Source: Psychrobacter sp. 28M-43 (GTDB taxonomy: Bacteria; Pseudomonadota; Gammaproteobacteria; Pseudomonadales; Moraxellaceae). From it: 64,000 bases of DNA. Within the stretch, counting starts at the first letter, position 1. Every line of letters begins with the position of its first letter. Where the stretch lies: NCBI RefSeq assembly GCF_014770435.1, contig NZ_CP061739.1:992001-1056000 (forward strand), read 5' to 3'. The notes beneath the pieces were generated by a model. That model was not told the origin of the DNA. It did no database searches and was given only the letters and a program-made list of their open reading frames with translations. Positions 8,518 to 15,643 of the stretch are shown here, in pieces. The translations under genes and the position numbers were made by a program.

Positions 8518-8807
8518 CACTCTCTCCCGTAAGCTGTGGATATAAACAGGTTGGCATGCTTTGCTGTCCCTGCCTGCTCAGATGCCTCGTAGACTTCATC
8601 GTCAAACCCATTCATAGGGTCTGTGACGTAGTTGTCATCGTCTTGCGCTAGATACGCCTTATGTTCGGCTATCAGCGCGTCTTGACCTGCTTCCTGACGC
8701 TCAAAAGCCTGATTGATATACTGCACGCCAGCCGTTGCTGCTGTCATACCAAGAACCAATAATGCGATAAGGCCAATGCTGGCTAGAAAGTCTTTGATTG
8801 AGTTCAT
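8517..8807 (-). CDS. Phage membrane-anchored small protein, first gene of leftward operon
   Basis: 96 aa with one N-terminal membrane helix (residues about 10-30) and an acidic soluble tail. It is the first gene after the PL-like promoter at 8840-8868. The function is unknown. Short membrane proteins at this place can act in exclusion or in host takeover, but nothing in the sequence shows which. Confidence 0.65.
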   Translation of the reverse strand: MNSIKDFLASIGLIALLVLGMTAATAGVQYINQAFERQEAGQDALIAEHKAYLAQDDDNYVTDPMNGFDDEVYEASEQAGTAKHANLFISTAYGRE

Positions 8808-8839
8808 AACGGTTACTCTGTGTCGATGTGATACATATA

Positions 8840-8881
8840 ATAATAACCATAGTTATAATTACTGTCAATAACCAAAGTAAT
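8840..8881 (-). promoter_or_regulatory. PL-like promoter with two repressor operators
   Basis: Read leftward: -35 TTGACA (8868-8863), a 17-base spacer and -10 TATTAT (8845-8840). Operator 1, ATAACCATAGTTAT (8843-8856), fills the spacer and operator 2, ATAACCAAAGTAAT (8868-8881), abuts the -35. Both match the perfect palindrome ATAACCTAGGTTAT upstream of the repressor gene. It drives the int/xis operon. Confidence 0.8.
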
Positions 8882-8964
8882 AAAAACTACAAATAGTTAT
8901 TACTTTAGGATTCTTATAGTTATAATAAAACTGTAAGTAATTGTTAGAATGGAATTACAGGCAC

Positions 8965-8989
8965 AAAAAAACCGCCACTAGGGCGGTTT
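8965..8989 (-). terminator. Rho-independent terminator of the repressor operon
   Basis: Stem AAACCGCC (8969-8976) / GGCGGTTT (8982-8989) with loop ACTAG. Read leftward it is followed by a T run. It ends transcription of the repressor-HIRAN-SinR unit about 50 bases after the SinR-like gene and insulates PL from it. Confidence 0.85.
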
Positions 8990-9038
8990 AATATTAGATT
9001 TCGACTTTCATGTCTTTACTTTATGTTCTGCAATGAAA

Positions 9039-9314
9039 TCAGGAATACTTACCAAGCCAATCGCGAATTTTTTGAGAAACATTAAACGAAGCCCACAGTT
9101 TCCCATTTACTGGAATAACAAATATCTTATCATCACTATCAGTAAAATTTCGTAAATGATCTACAATCTCTCTAGCTGACTTGTTTGATTTAACTATCCA
9201 TTGAGATTCTGTCGGTCTGGCATAAGCACCAGTTCCGCATGTTTTGATTCCTTCGTATATACGGTCGTAGTCCTTCTTCTTAACAAGATCATAGGTTATA
9301 GAGTATAAAGCCAT
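9039..9314 (-). CDS. SinR-family / Cas2-like small protein
   Basis: 91 aa, GAGGTG before the ATG. MALYSITYDLVKKKDYDRIYEGIKTCG begins like the SinR/Cas2/VapD-type ferredoxin fold (first strand ISYDL, then a helix), continues with a strand (SQWIVKSNKSAREI), a helix, and DKIFVIPVNGKLWASF as the last strand. Cas2-like proteins of this kind can be nucleases or structural dimers; the first-strand Asp (YDL) is present. It is last in the lysogenic transcript behind the repressor and the HIRAN gene. The fold assignment is by pattern, and no activity is implied. Confidence 0.65.
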   Translation of the reverse strand: MALYSITYDLVKKKDYDRIYEGIKTCGTGAYARPTESQWIVKSNKSAREIVDHLRNFTDSDDKIFVIPVNGKLWASFNVSQKIRDWLGKYS

Positions 9315-9389
9315 AATTTCACCTCATGCTATCGCCAGTCTCAAGCGTGCTGGCACGGACGCTTATTTATCCTTAGCCAATACCTAGCT

Positions 9390-9893
9390 TTAAAAGACTA
9401 TCGAGAAAACAAAAAACAATATTAGTACGCCTACGATAATCATTGTCATCGATATTTTTTGTTTGGGTGTTCCTGATAGCGGTGACGGTGACGGTGACGG
9501 CTGACTGGCTGCATCGTTATATTTTTTTAAACTTTGCGACGATCCAGCTAAATCCTCAAGGTTTAAATCAACCCAAGCACCGTACATAGGATGATCTCCT
9601 CTATATATCTTGCATCTTACAGACAGAGTATCTCTATTGCCTTCGCATAGGTGGCGATAACGAATAGCATCTTGCTTGGATAAATACCCCAATGTCCCAT
9701 GAGTAGAAACAACAGCTACTGCATTTTTGTCGTAAGGGTTATTTGGCTCATATACTAATTCGACATCAACAAAAGCAGATGCGCCTTTCTTAAGGGAATT
9801 AGGGTTTTTGTAGTTTTTGTCTAAAGCGGGCTGATAGTTCGATTCACCCACAATTGGGGTGTTGAACTCATACCCAAAATGCCAGTCCGTCAT
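9390..9893 (-). CDS. HIRAN-domain protein with a C-terminal membrane anchor
   Basis: 167 aa from ATG 9893 (AAGGA upstream). Residues about 8-75 hold FNTPIVGESNYQPAL, VELVYEPNNPYDKNAVAVV and LGYLSKQDAIRY, the signature of the HIRAN domain, known elsewhere as a binder of single-stranded DNA 3' ends (HLTF). A low-complexity SPSPSPS stretch, encoded by a tandem GGTGAC-type repeat near 9480, links to a hydrophobic C-terminus (about 149-167). This implies a tail-anchored inner-membrane protein facing the cytoplasm. It lies 16 bases after the repressor gene, so it is probably expressed in lysogens. A role in superinfection exclusion is inference. Confidence 0.75.
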   Translation of the reverse strand: MTDWHFGYEFNTPIVGESNYQPALDKNYKNPNSLKKGASAFVDVELVYEPNNPYDKNAVAVVSTHGTLGYLSKQDAIRYRHLCEGNRDTLSVRCKIYRGDHPMYGAWVDLNLEDLAGSSQSLKKYNDAASQPSPSPSPLSGTPKQKISMTMIIVGVLILFFVFSIVF

Positions 9894-9909
9894 CTGCAAA
9901 ATCCTTTTA

Positions 9910-10671
9910 TTAATGCTTTAAGAATGAATATCGCACCCGTCCAAATAGCGCGAACTGATTAAACGTATCACGAGTAATTAACTGATCTGGGTAGGTGTCT
10001 TTGTCAGTATTATCTGATTTTAATATCACCGTGCCATCTAAGTTTTTAATGGTGCGCTTACACATCATTTCGCCATCAGCATTAAACACGTAAATCTTAT
10101 TATTAATAAAGTTATCGTATTCGCTTTCATTGGTGTTTACCAGCATTAGAGTGCCATGCGGTATGGTATTACCCATGCTATCACTACAAGCGTGCATCAG
10201 AACCAATCCATTGCCATCAATGGGCAGGTCGTTATCTCTTAGAAATTCAACGGTAAACGCTTGGGTATGATAATCAGGATGTTCAAGATTGACGTATCCA
10301 TTTCCACAGCTGGCTTTGATATCCAAATATTTAATATCAACCAACCCATAATCTGTACGACCGCCAATAATAATATGATCTGAATTCTTGGCATCCTTTG
10401 AGTAGTCCCTGTCTTTTTCGTTAGACAGTGATGACTTAGTCACACTTCCTATGGCGCCTTGATCAAGCATCTCTCCAATGCCATTTGCCAGCCAATCAAT
10501 ATTAACCTCAAACACCTTGGCTAGCTCGCTTATATAAGTAGTCCGCTTTGTAAGCCCTTTTTCTATCTTGTAATAACTTGGCTGAGACATACCAGTGGCA
10601 TCTGCCACATCTTGTTGAGATAGATTCAACCTGTCTCTAGCCAGCTTAACCCTCTCTGCTAATGTGCTCAT
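9910..10671 (-). CDS. CI-like phage repressor (HTH plus S24 peptidase)
   Basis: 253 aa from ATG 10671 with GGAGG six bases upstream. Residues 1-65 form an XRE helix-turn-helix (LSQQDVADATGMSQPSYYKIEKG). The C-terminal S24 domain has the self-cleavage site Cys122-Gly123, catalytic Ser165 (SDSM) and Lys205 (MCKR). RecA-stimulated self-cleavage should induce the prophage. It is read leftward from its own promoter at 10696-10724 and probably binds the ATAAC-N4-GTTAT operators here and at PL. Confidence 0.93.
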   Translation of the reverse strand: MSTLAERVKLARDRLNLSQQDVADATGMSQPSYYKIEKGLTKRTTYISELAKVFEVNIDWLANGIGEMLDQGAIGSVTKSSLSNEKDRDYSKDAKNSDHIIIGGRTDYGLVDIKYLDIKASCGNGYVNLEHPDYHTQAFTVEFLRDNDLPIDGNGLVLMHACSDSMGNTIPHGTLMLVNTNESEYDNFINNKIYVFNADGEMMCKRTIKNLDGTVILKSDNTDKDTYPDQLITRDTFNQFALFGRVRYSFLKH

Positions 10672-10695
10672 TAACAACCTCCAATTATTACAGTT

Positions 10696-10724
10696 ATTTT
10701 AATAACCTAGGTTATCAATGTAAA
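10696..10724 (-). promoter_or_regulatory. Repressor promoter with operator in the spacer
   Basis: Leftward -35 TTTACA (10724-10719), a 17-base spacer and -10 TAAAAT (10701-10696). The spacer contains the perfect palindrome ATAACCTAGGTTAT (10702-10715), so occupancy would block the promoter. That suggests autorepression or Cro action. Confidence 0.7.
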
Positions 10725-10737
10725 ATGCTTAAAGTTA

Positions 10738-10792
10738 TTGATTTATAATAACTAAAGTTATATTATTAAGGGGTAATTATACCTAGGGTAAT
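10738..10792 (+). promoter_or_regulatory. PR-like promoter with two operators
   Basis: -35 TTGATT (10738-10743), a 17-base spacer and -10 TATTAT (10761-10766). Operator ATAACTAAAGTTAT (10748-10761) sits in the spacer. A further dyad, ATACCTAGGGTAAT (10779-10792), lies just before the cro start and may block translation initiation or early elongation. The predicted 5' leader is about 24 bases with no strong SD. Confidence 0.75.
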
Positions 10793-10796
10793 AAAA

Positions 10797-11018
10797 ATGA
10801 ATCCCAACAATCCTTATAAAGCTCTCGTCAGCTATTTCGGCAACCAGCATAAAACAGCTAAAGCCTTGGGCTGTAGCCAGCCTGGTGTATGGAAATGGGT
10901 TCGAGGCAAATCTAATATGTCAGCTGCTTTGGCACTAAAGGCAGAACGAGTAACTAATGGTGAGTTCAAGGCCGTCGATCTTTGCCCCGCACTAGCATCG
11001 CCTGAAGCCACTGATTAA
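10797..11018 (+). CDS. Cro/YdaS-like transcriptional regulator
   Basis: 73 aa. NPYKALVSYFGNQHKTAKALGCSQPGVWKWVRGKSNMSAALALKAERVTNGEFKAVDLCP is the Cro/YdaS helix-turn-helix. It diverges from the repressor gene and starts 30 bases after the PR -10. It probably competes with the repressor for the shared operators and commits the phage to lytic growth. Confidence 0.85.
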   Translation: MNPNNPYKALVSYFGNQHKTAKALGCSQPGVWKWVRGKSNMSAALALKAERVTNGEFKAVDLCPALASPEATD

Positions 11019-11072
11019 ATACTACAACCAACCCTTAATCAATAACACGTTTTTATAAATAGGAATGACACG

Positions 11073-11522
11073 ATGGACGTAATAGACGCAGCACACAAAA
11101 CAGTACATAACTCATTACACGGCGGTTCAACAGCTATTGCTGCACGTATGGGTATGTCTAACACCGTACTCAACAACAAAGTAAGCCCAACTTGCAACAC
11201 ACATCATTTGCGTCTGGATGAGGCGGTCACGATCATGGAATACACAGGTGATACCAGCATCATTCAAGCGATGGCCCATCGTCTTGGTGGTGTGTTTACC
11301 CGTGTAGATGACGAGGCGACGCAGGCAAGCATAATCATGACCGCATTATCTACGTCTGCATGCCAGGGCGACATCATGAGTGAGATGCAAAAAGCATTAG
11401 AAGATGGTCGTATTGATTGTAATGAGCGTGACGCGCTACAGACAAAGACTCAAGACGCCATGGTAGCGCTACGCACACTCAGCGTCCAAATCACGAATCA
11501 TTGTGAGGGTAATCATGCATAA
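11073..11522 (+). CDS. CII-type phage regulatory protein (Phage_CP76 family)
   Basis: 149 aa. The N-terminal half, AAHKTVHNSLHGGSTAIAARMGMSNTVLNNKVSPTCNTHHLRLDEAVTIM, matches the CP76/CII family with a helix-turn-helix. The C-terminal half (helical, STSACQGDIMSEMQKALEDGRIDCNERDAL) resembles other members. It is likely an early transcription activator in the lysis/lysogeny decision. Its last codons overlap the next gene by 8 bases. Confidence 0.85.
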   Translation: MDVIDAAHKTVHNSLHGGSTAIAARMGMSNTVLNNKVSPTCNTHHLRLDEAVTIMEYTGDTSIIQAMAHRLGGVFTRVDDEATQASIIMTALSTSACQGDIMSEMQKALEDGRIDCNERDALQTKTQDAMVALRTLSVQITNHCEGNHA

Positions 11523-11703
11523 GATTGATCAGTGTAAAGCTAGCCAGCTAAGAACAGCTTTAGTTGTGACAGGTAATGATGCAGACATCAAACGTGAGTT
11601 TGAACGTATCGAACGTGCTTGCCAGCACAAACAAGGGTGGGAGCTTAAACACAAAGCAGACGCCCAAACAAAAACCCCATCAGTTGGAGCTGATGGGGTT
11701 TAG
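11515..11703 (+). CDS. Small phage early protein of unknown function
   Basis: 62 aa from ATG 11515 (GAGGGT upstream), overlapping the end of the CII-type gene. Basic and helical (ALVVTGNDADIKREFERIERACQHK). Its last ten codons also encode an 11-bp hairpin. The function is unknown. Confidence 0.6.
   Translation: MHKIDQCKASQLRTALVVTGNDADIKREFERIERACQHKQGWELKHKADAQTKTPSVGADGV
11668..11700. terminator. Strong hairpin at end of early gene, possible terminator
   Basis: Perfect 11-base stem AACCCCATCAG (11673-11683) / CTGATGGGGTT (11690-11700) with a 6-base loop. A T run follows only on the leftward strand (TTTTTG), while rightward it is followed by TAGGCG. It lies inside coding sequence. It could stop leftward antisense transcription, or act like lambda tR1 as a control point before the replication genes. 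Confidence 0.5.
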
Positions 11704-11743
11704 GCGTTTCTTCAAAGCAAAAACTAGATAAAGGAATACTACA

Positions 11744-12466
11744 ATGAATATTCAATTGATGCAAGCAAATAACGATAAGCGCATGTCTAGCCGTGAAATG
11801 GCAGATCTATGTGCCAAGCCTCATGACAATGTATTAAAGCTAGTTCGCTCGTTGATTGAAAAGGGTATCGTAAAAAATACGACACCCCACCAATACACGC
11901 ACGAACAGAATGGTCAGCAATACACTCACTTCTTATCAGACCAGCGTGACAGCTTGGTTATTGTTGCTCGTTTATCGCCTGAATTTACAGCCGCCGTCAT
12001 TGACCGCTGGCAAGAACTAGAAGCGCAAGCAAGTGCGACAGTCATTCCACAAACGTTATCACAGGCACTACGTTTAGCTGCTGATCAAGCTGATTTAATC
12101 GACAAGCAGAATGAGCGCTTGGCCCTTGCTGAACCTAAAGCAGCTGCATTGGATGTTATTGATAGCGCTACAGGTAGTCTTAATGCGCGTGATACAGCTA
12201 AGACACTAGGCGTTCAACCACAGAAGTTCAATGCATGGTGTATTGCTCATAACTGGATGTATCGTGACAACAAAGAAAAGCTACAGATGTGCAGCAATCG
12301 ACTACAACAAGGGTTCATGTCACAACGTCCAGTAACTTACACCGTGCCAGTTAATCGGAATGGTGTCACTGTTTATGAAACACGCGCTACAACGCAGCCG
12401 CTATTCACGCCAAAGGGCCTAGCACGTCTTGCCCATATATTTGCCATCGTTCATGAGGTGGCCTAA
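11744..12466 (+). CDS. Rha/KilAC-type phage antirepressor
   Basis: 240 aa. The N-terminal Rha domain (MSSREMADLCAKPHDNVLKLVRSLIEKG...FLSDQRDSLVIVARLSPEFTAAVIDRWQELE) is followed by a C-terminal KilAC/ANT domain (SLNARDTAKTLGVQPQKFNAWCIAHNWMYRD...FTPKGLARLAHIF). Such proteins inactivate CI-like repressors or act as early regulators. It gives a second induction route besides S24 cleavage. Its stop overlaps the next ATG (TAATG). Confidence 0.88.
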   Translation: MNIQLMQANNDKRMSSREMADLCAKPHDNVLKLVRSLIEKGIVKNTTPHQYTHEQNGQQYTHFLSDQRDSLVIVARLSPEFTAAVIDRWQELEAQASATVIPQTLSQALRLAADQADLIDKQNERLALAEPKAAALDVIDSATGSLNARDTAKTLGVQPQKFNAWCIAHNWMYRDNKEKLQMCSNRLQQGFMSQRPVTYTVPVNRNGVTVYETRATTQPLFTPKGLARLAHIFAIVHEVA

Positions 12467-13845
12467 TGCATTTCTATAACTTCAACATTGCTGATTTTAA
12501 CAACTCAACACGCCACCTATCGTTACCTGAGCGTGCTATCTATCGCGACTTGATAGATATGTACTATCACAACGAACAAGCCATCGATTCGTCAGATATG
12601 GATAAGCTGGCTCGTCGTCTGCTATGTACTACGCCTGAATATCTCAAGATGCTCGAATACATACTTGATGAATACTTTGTCAAACGTGGTAAGCGTCATC
12701 ACCATCATCGTATCGATAAAGAGATTAAGAATTACAAATTCAAAAACGGTAACGCTGATAGTAACGGCAAGCGTAACGCTGTAACGAATGATGTAACGCA
12801 GGGTGTAACGTCAAGTAACGATAGCTGTAACGTTACGTGTAACGATGATGATATGCCAATGACAGCAGCAGAACGAACCCGTAAGTCTCGTCAAGAACGT
12901 AAGTTAATGATTAACGCCCTTACTAATATAGGCGTGTGCGTTGATAAAGGCATTAAGGCTGCTGATTTAAAACTTCTATATGCAGCGAACATTGATGATG
13001 TAACAAGTAACGTTACAAGCAGCGTAACGCAATATGTAACGCCTAGTAACGATGACTGTAACGCTAGTAACGCAAAAAACGCTGCTATAACTAGTAACCA
13101 TGAACCAGTAACCAATAACCAGAAACCAGTTAGTGAGAGAGACGCACACACAAACACAGGCGAGGTGATTGTGGATAAGTTTAACCATGGTTCTGTGGAT
13201 AACTCTACTGACAATAACCAACCATCAGCCAGCCAACCAGTACCAGTTGAACCACAGCCATCAGCTAACCAGCCAGCAACCAAAGCTGACCAGATACGTG
13301 ACCAACGTGCTGATGATATTGAGAATTGGGAAGCACCAACCATTGACCAGATGCGCGGTGAGTTATTCAAAGCAGGCAAGATGATACAGCTGACCGATGA
13401 TCAGTATCAGTTTGAAATCTCAGCATTCAAAGCTCATTACGCTGAGCAAGCGCTCAAAGGCAATCCACTGACCACAGAATCTTATCGCAAAGTAAAACTA
13501 ATCAAATGGATGATGCGTGAAGCAGACAACCAGAAAGCCGATCAAGCACGTCAGGAAAAAGCTAAGGGCTGTTTCTCTACAGATAACGAGGATTGGGGCA
13601 CCACGGGCAACAAAGGCGATTCAAACTTTGATAGCGACTTACCGCCTGTCTACCATCCAAGCCACAGCGCAGGACAGCCTACTGATGAGTATGCGCCACT
13701 GTTCTTGAATGGCTGCAAGCGGTCACATTTACCAGGTATGACAACTGCGGAGACTGAGGCGTATGTAGATAGATATGTTCAGTCTGGTGAAGCTCGAGTA
13801 GCAGCATACGATCGTTTATCAAGAGAAATGAAGGAGGCTGTATGA
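12466..13845 (+). CDS. DUF1376 (YdaU-like) phage replication protein
   Basis: 459 aa. Residues 1-90 hold the DUF1376 domain (MHFYNFNIADFNNSTRHLSLPERAIYRDLIDMYYHNEQAI...YFVKRGKRHHHHRIDKEI), a winged-helix region of phage replication initiators. A low-complexity middle (about 95-290), rich in Asn/Val/Thr/Ser then Pro/Gln, is encoded by the GTAACG repeat clusters. The C-terminal part has an IDQMRGELFKAGKMIQLTDDQYQFEISAFKAHY region resembling a primosome-loader domain. As with lambda O, the origin may lie within the gene. It overlaps the next gene by 4 bases. Confidence 0.8.
   Translation: MHFYNFNIADFNNSTRHLSLPERAIYRDLIDMYYHNEQAIDSSDMDKLARRLLCTTPEYLKMLEYILDEYFVKRGKRHHHHRIDKEIKNYKFKNGNADSNGKRNAVTNDVTQGVTSSNDSCNVTCNDDDMPMTAAERTRKSRQERKLMINALTNIGVCVDKGIKAADLKLLYAANIDDVTSNVTSSVTQYVTPSNDDCNASNAKNAAITSNHEPVTNNQKPVSERDAHTNTGEVIVDKFNHGSVDNSTDNNQPSASQPVPVEPQPSANQPATKADQIRDQRADDIENWEAPTIDQMRGELFKAGKMIQLTDDQYQFEISAFKAHYAEQALKGNPLTTESYRKVKLIKWMMREADNQKADQARQEKAKGCFSTDNEDWGTTGNKGDSNFDSDLPPVYHPSHSAGQPTDEYAPLFLNGCKRSHLPGMTTAETEAYVDRYVQSGEARVAAYDRLSREMKEAV
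12749..13072 (+). repeat. GTAACG iteron array, candidate replication origin
   Basis: 15 exact GTAACG hexamers in direct orientation. Nine start at 12749, 12761, 12773, 12781, 12793, 12805, 12815, 12827 and 12839, and six at 13007, 13024, 13036, 13046, 13058 and 13067. Each cluster also has one GTAACGTTAC palindrome (12827-12836, 13007-13016). Spacing is mostly 12 bases but with steps of 8, 10 and 17, so the hexamer falls in more than one reading frame. That shows selection on DNA rather than on protein. Confidence 0.75.
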
Positions 13846-14162
13846 AGCAGTTAACGCAAGATATATTTAATGGCATGCCTAAATGGGTTAAGAGCGCACG
13901 TATAGATGCAAAAGGGAAGCTGGTTGTTTACAGCCTAGAGAAATCTTTAGTCACTAGAATTTTAAACAATGAGATTTTATTGCCGTGGAACTGCGGCATA
14001 TGGGACTCAGGGTACGACACTACGGACTGGAAAAACAGTGCGATAGATAGAGTTGTGATTGAAGTTAAGCCTGGCTATACATGTGGTGACTGCGGATATC
14101 ATCATGAGCCGCACCAGTGCCGGACGACATTTTGCGAAGGCTGTGACGCTCTACTTAGGTAA
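13842..14162 (+). CDS. Phage protein with a C-terminal zinc ribbon
   Basis: 106 aa, overlapping the replication gene by 4 bases. The C-terminus CGDCGYHHEPHQC...FCEGCDALL has the CxxC...CxxC spacing of a small zinc ribbon. The N-terminal 75 residues are unrecognised. It is probably an accessory early protein of the replication module. Confidence 0.6.
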   Translation: MKQLTQDIFNGMPKWVKSARIDAKGKLVVYSLEKSLVTRILNNEILLPWNCGIWDSGYDTTDWKNSAIDRVVIEVKPGYTCGDCGYHHEPHQCRTTFCEGCDALLR

Positions 14163-14174
14163 GGTGATGTGAGC

Positions 14175-14372
14175 ATGAAAACCACAAAGGGCCTCAACGT
14201 CTTAGGACTGCAAAAGTCATTTGATACAAAGGTTTATTTTTATCAAGGCTGGTCTGGTCGAGTGAGAGTAGTTGAAGGCAACCCTTTCTATGATGACTAC
14301 GCCAAGTGGTCAGAGAGCGGTCAGGCTAGAGATCATGAATATGGTGATATTAATTTAAAGGATGGTAAGTGA
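14175..14372 (+). CDS. Small phage protein of unknown function
   Basis: 65 aa from ATG 14175 (AAGGTG eight bases upstream; a GTG at 14169 is the alternative). Tyr/Trp-rich and soluble. Its stop overlaps the next start (TGATG). No motif was recognised. Confidence 0.55.
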   Translation: MKTTKGLNVLGLQKSFDTKVYFYQGWSGRVRVVEGNPFYDDYAKWSESGQARDHEYGDINLKDGK

Positions 14373-14857
14373 TGATTTTAATCGGTATCGACACGGGCGT
14401 TAAGACAGGCTTTGCTCATAGTATTGATGGCGTGCTTCAGGATGTATCAACACAGACCATCCTTAGTGCACAAGATAGAGTCTTAGAGATTAGAGACGAA
14501 GCGGCACAGTCAGACGTTAAGCTGGTGGTTTGCATTGAGGACGTTCGCAAGCGCAAATGGGTAGACCACAGCATTGGTAAGGAACGTTTGAAGGGTGTTG
14601 GCTCAGTCACAAGAGATTGCAGCATCTGGCAAGAGTTCTGTGAACGTAATGGCCTACGTCATATATTAGTACCACCATCTCACATTGATACCAAGCGTAA
14701 TGCTGAGGACTTCGAGATGATTACTGGCTGGACGGCTCGCACATCTGAGCACGCTCGAGACGCTGGCATGATGATCTACAAATATCACAGGCTTATTGAT
14801 AAAGGTGTGGTCGACGTGCCAGCGCCAAAGCCAATTAAAAAGAGAGGGAGTAAGTAA
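14372..14857 (+). CDS. RuvC-like Holliday-junction resolvase (RNase H fold)
   Basis: 161 aa. The motifs are IGIDTGVKTGFA (first-strand Asp), VVCIEDVRKR (second acidic residue), GVGSVTRDCSIWQEFCERNGL and a C-terminal SEHARDAGMMIY (catalytic Asp). This is the order seen in phage RuvC-like nucleases that take the place of RusA. It probably resolves branched DNA before packaging. Confidence 0.78.
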   Translation: MILIGIDTGVKTGFAHSIDGVLQDVSTQTILSAQDRVLEIRDEAAQSDVKLVVCIEDVRKRKWVDHSIGKERLKGVGSVTRDCSIWQEFCERNGLRHILVPPSHIDTKRNAEDFEMITGWTARTSEHARDAGMMIYKYHRLIDKGVVDVPAPKPIKKRGSK

Positions 14858-14859
14858 CT

Positions 14860-15042
14860 ATGGATTGGAGATATTGGCCAGAGTGTTTTCATGCGCTATT
14901 AGCGATGATTTATAACGTGGTACTGGTATTAGCTGTGTCATTTACTGTGCTTGAGCTATATAAGCTATCAGGCTCGTTATTAGCATTGCTTGGGTTCGTA
15001 GCGCTACTGATGGTTATGAAGCCAGGATTTAAACGCGATTAA
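14860..15042 (+). CDS. Small membrane protein
   Basis: 60 aa after GAGAGGGAG. Two hydrophobic stretches (about 12-30 and 35-54) predict one or two membrane helices. It lies between the resolvase and the dNMP kinase. The function is unknown. Confidence 0.6.
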   Translation: MDWRYWPECFHALLAMIYNVVLVLAVSFTVLELYKLSGSLLALLGFVALLMVMKPGFKRD

Positions 15043-15052
15043 GGATAGTGTG

Positions 15053-15643
15053 ATGAGTGATGTTGATTGCACGTTTGACGATGGGATTGAGTTACAGACT
15101 TTTGGAGAATTACCAGTGAGTAAGATGAGATTGATTGGTATAGCAGGTGAGGCTCGTAGCGGTAAAGACACAGCCGCTAAATACTTGCTGAATAAGCTGG
15201 GCGGTGATTGGTACAGCGCATCGTTTGCAGACCCGATGAAAGAGATGCTAAACGTCATAGGTGTTGACACTGGTGACAACTTCAAAGACTTACCTGTTAA
15301 TCAATATGGTGTGTCTACACGCCATATGCTGCAAACACTTGGCACCGAGTGGGGCCGTAACTTAATAGATAGTGATTTCTGGGTTGATGTTTTCGCAAAT
15401 ATGAATGCCCACCAATGTGTGATCGTGCCTGACGTGCGTTTTGAGAATGAAGCGGATTTAATTCGTGAGTTTGGTTTTCTGATCCACATCGAAGGACGTG
15501 GTGGTATTGAGGGCAGTCATATATCCGAGCGCAAGCTTCAGTATGATGATAGGGATATTTATGTCGATAATCGAGGTTCACTCTCTGAGCTTTACGCAAG
15601 GCTTGAGTCAATAGATTTAGAAAGTGAGTCGAGAGATGACTAA
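15053..15643 (+). CDS. Phage deoxynucleoside monophosphate kinase
   Basis: 196 aa from ATG 15053 (AAGGAT upstream; GTG 15050 is the alternative). The P-loop GEARSGKDTAAKYLL is followed by SASFADPMKEML, LQTLGTEWGRNLIDSDFW and VIVPDVRFENEADLI, the pattern of the T4 gp1-like dNMP kinase family. It phosphorylates dNMPs for phage DNA synthesis. Its stop overlaps the next start (ATGACTAA). Confidence 0.88.
   Translation: MSDVDCTFDDGIELQTFGELPVSKMRLIGIAGEARSGKDTAAKYLLNKLGGDWYSASFADPMKEMLNVIGVDTGDNFKDLPVNQYGVSTRHMLQTLGTEWGRNLIDSDFWVDVFANMNAHQCVIVPDVRFENEADLIREFGFLIHIEGRGGIEGSHISERKLQYDDRDIYVDNRGSLSELYARLESIDLESESRDD

Noticed and set aside
12749..13072. Repeated GTAACG resembling a CRISPR array
   Set aside because: Units are only 6 bases, spacers are 2-11 bases and it lies within an open reading frame.
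12891..13379. 162-codon leftward frame
   Set aside because: Shadow of the DUF1376 gene; low-complexity product driven by the GTAACG repeats.
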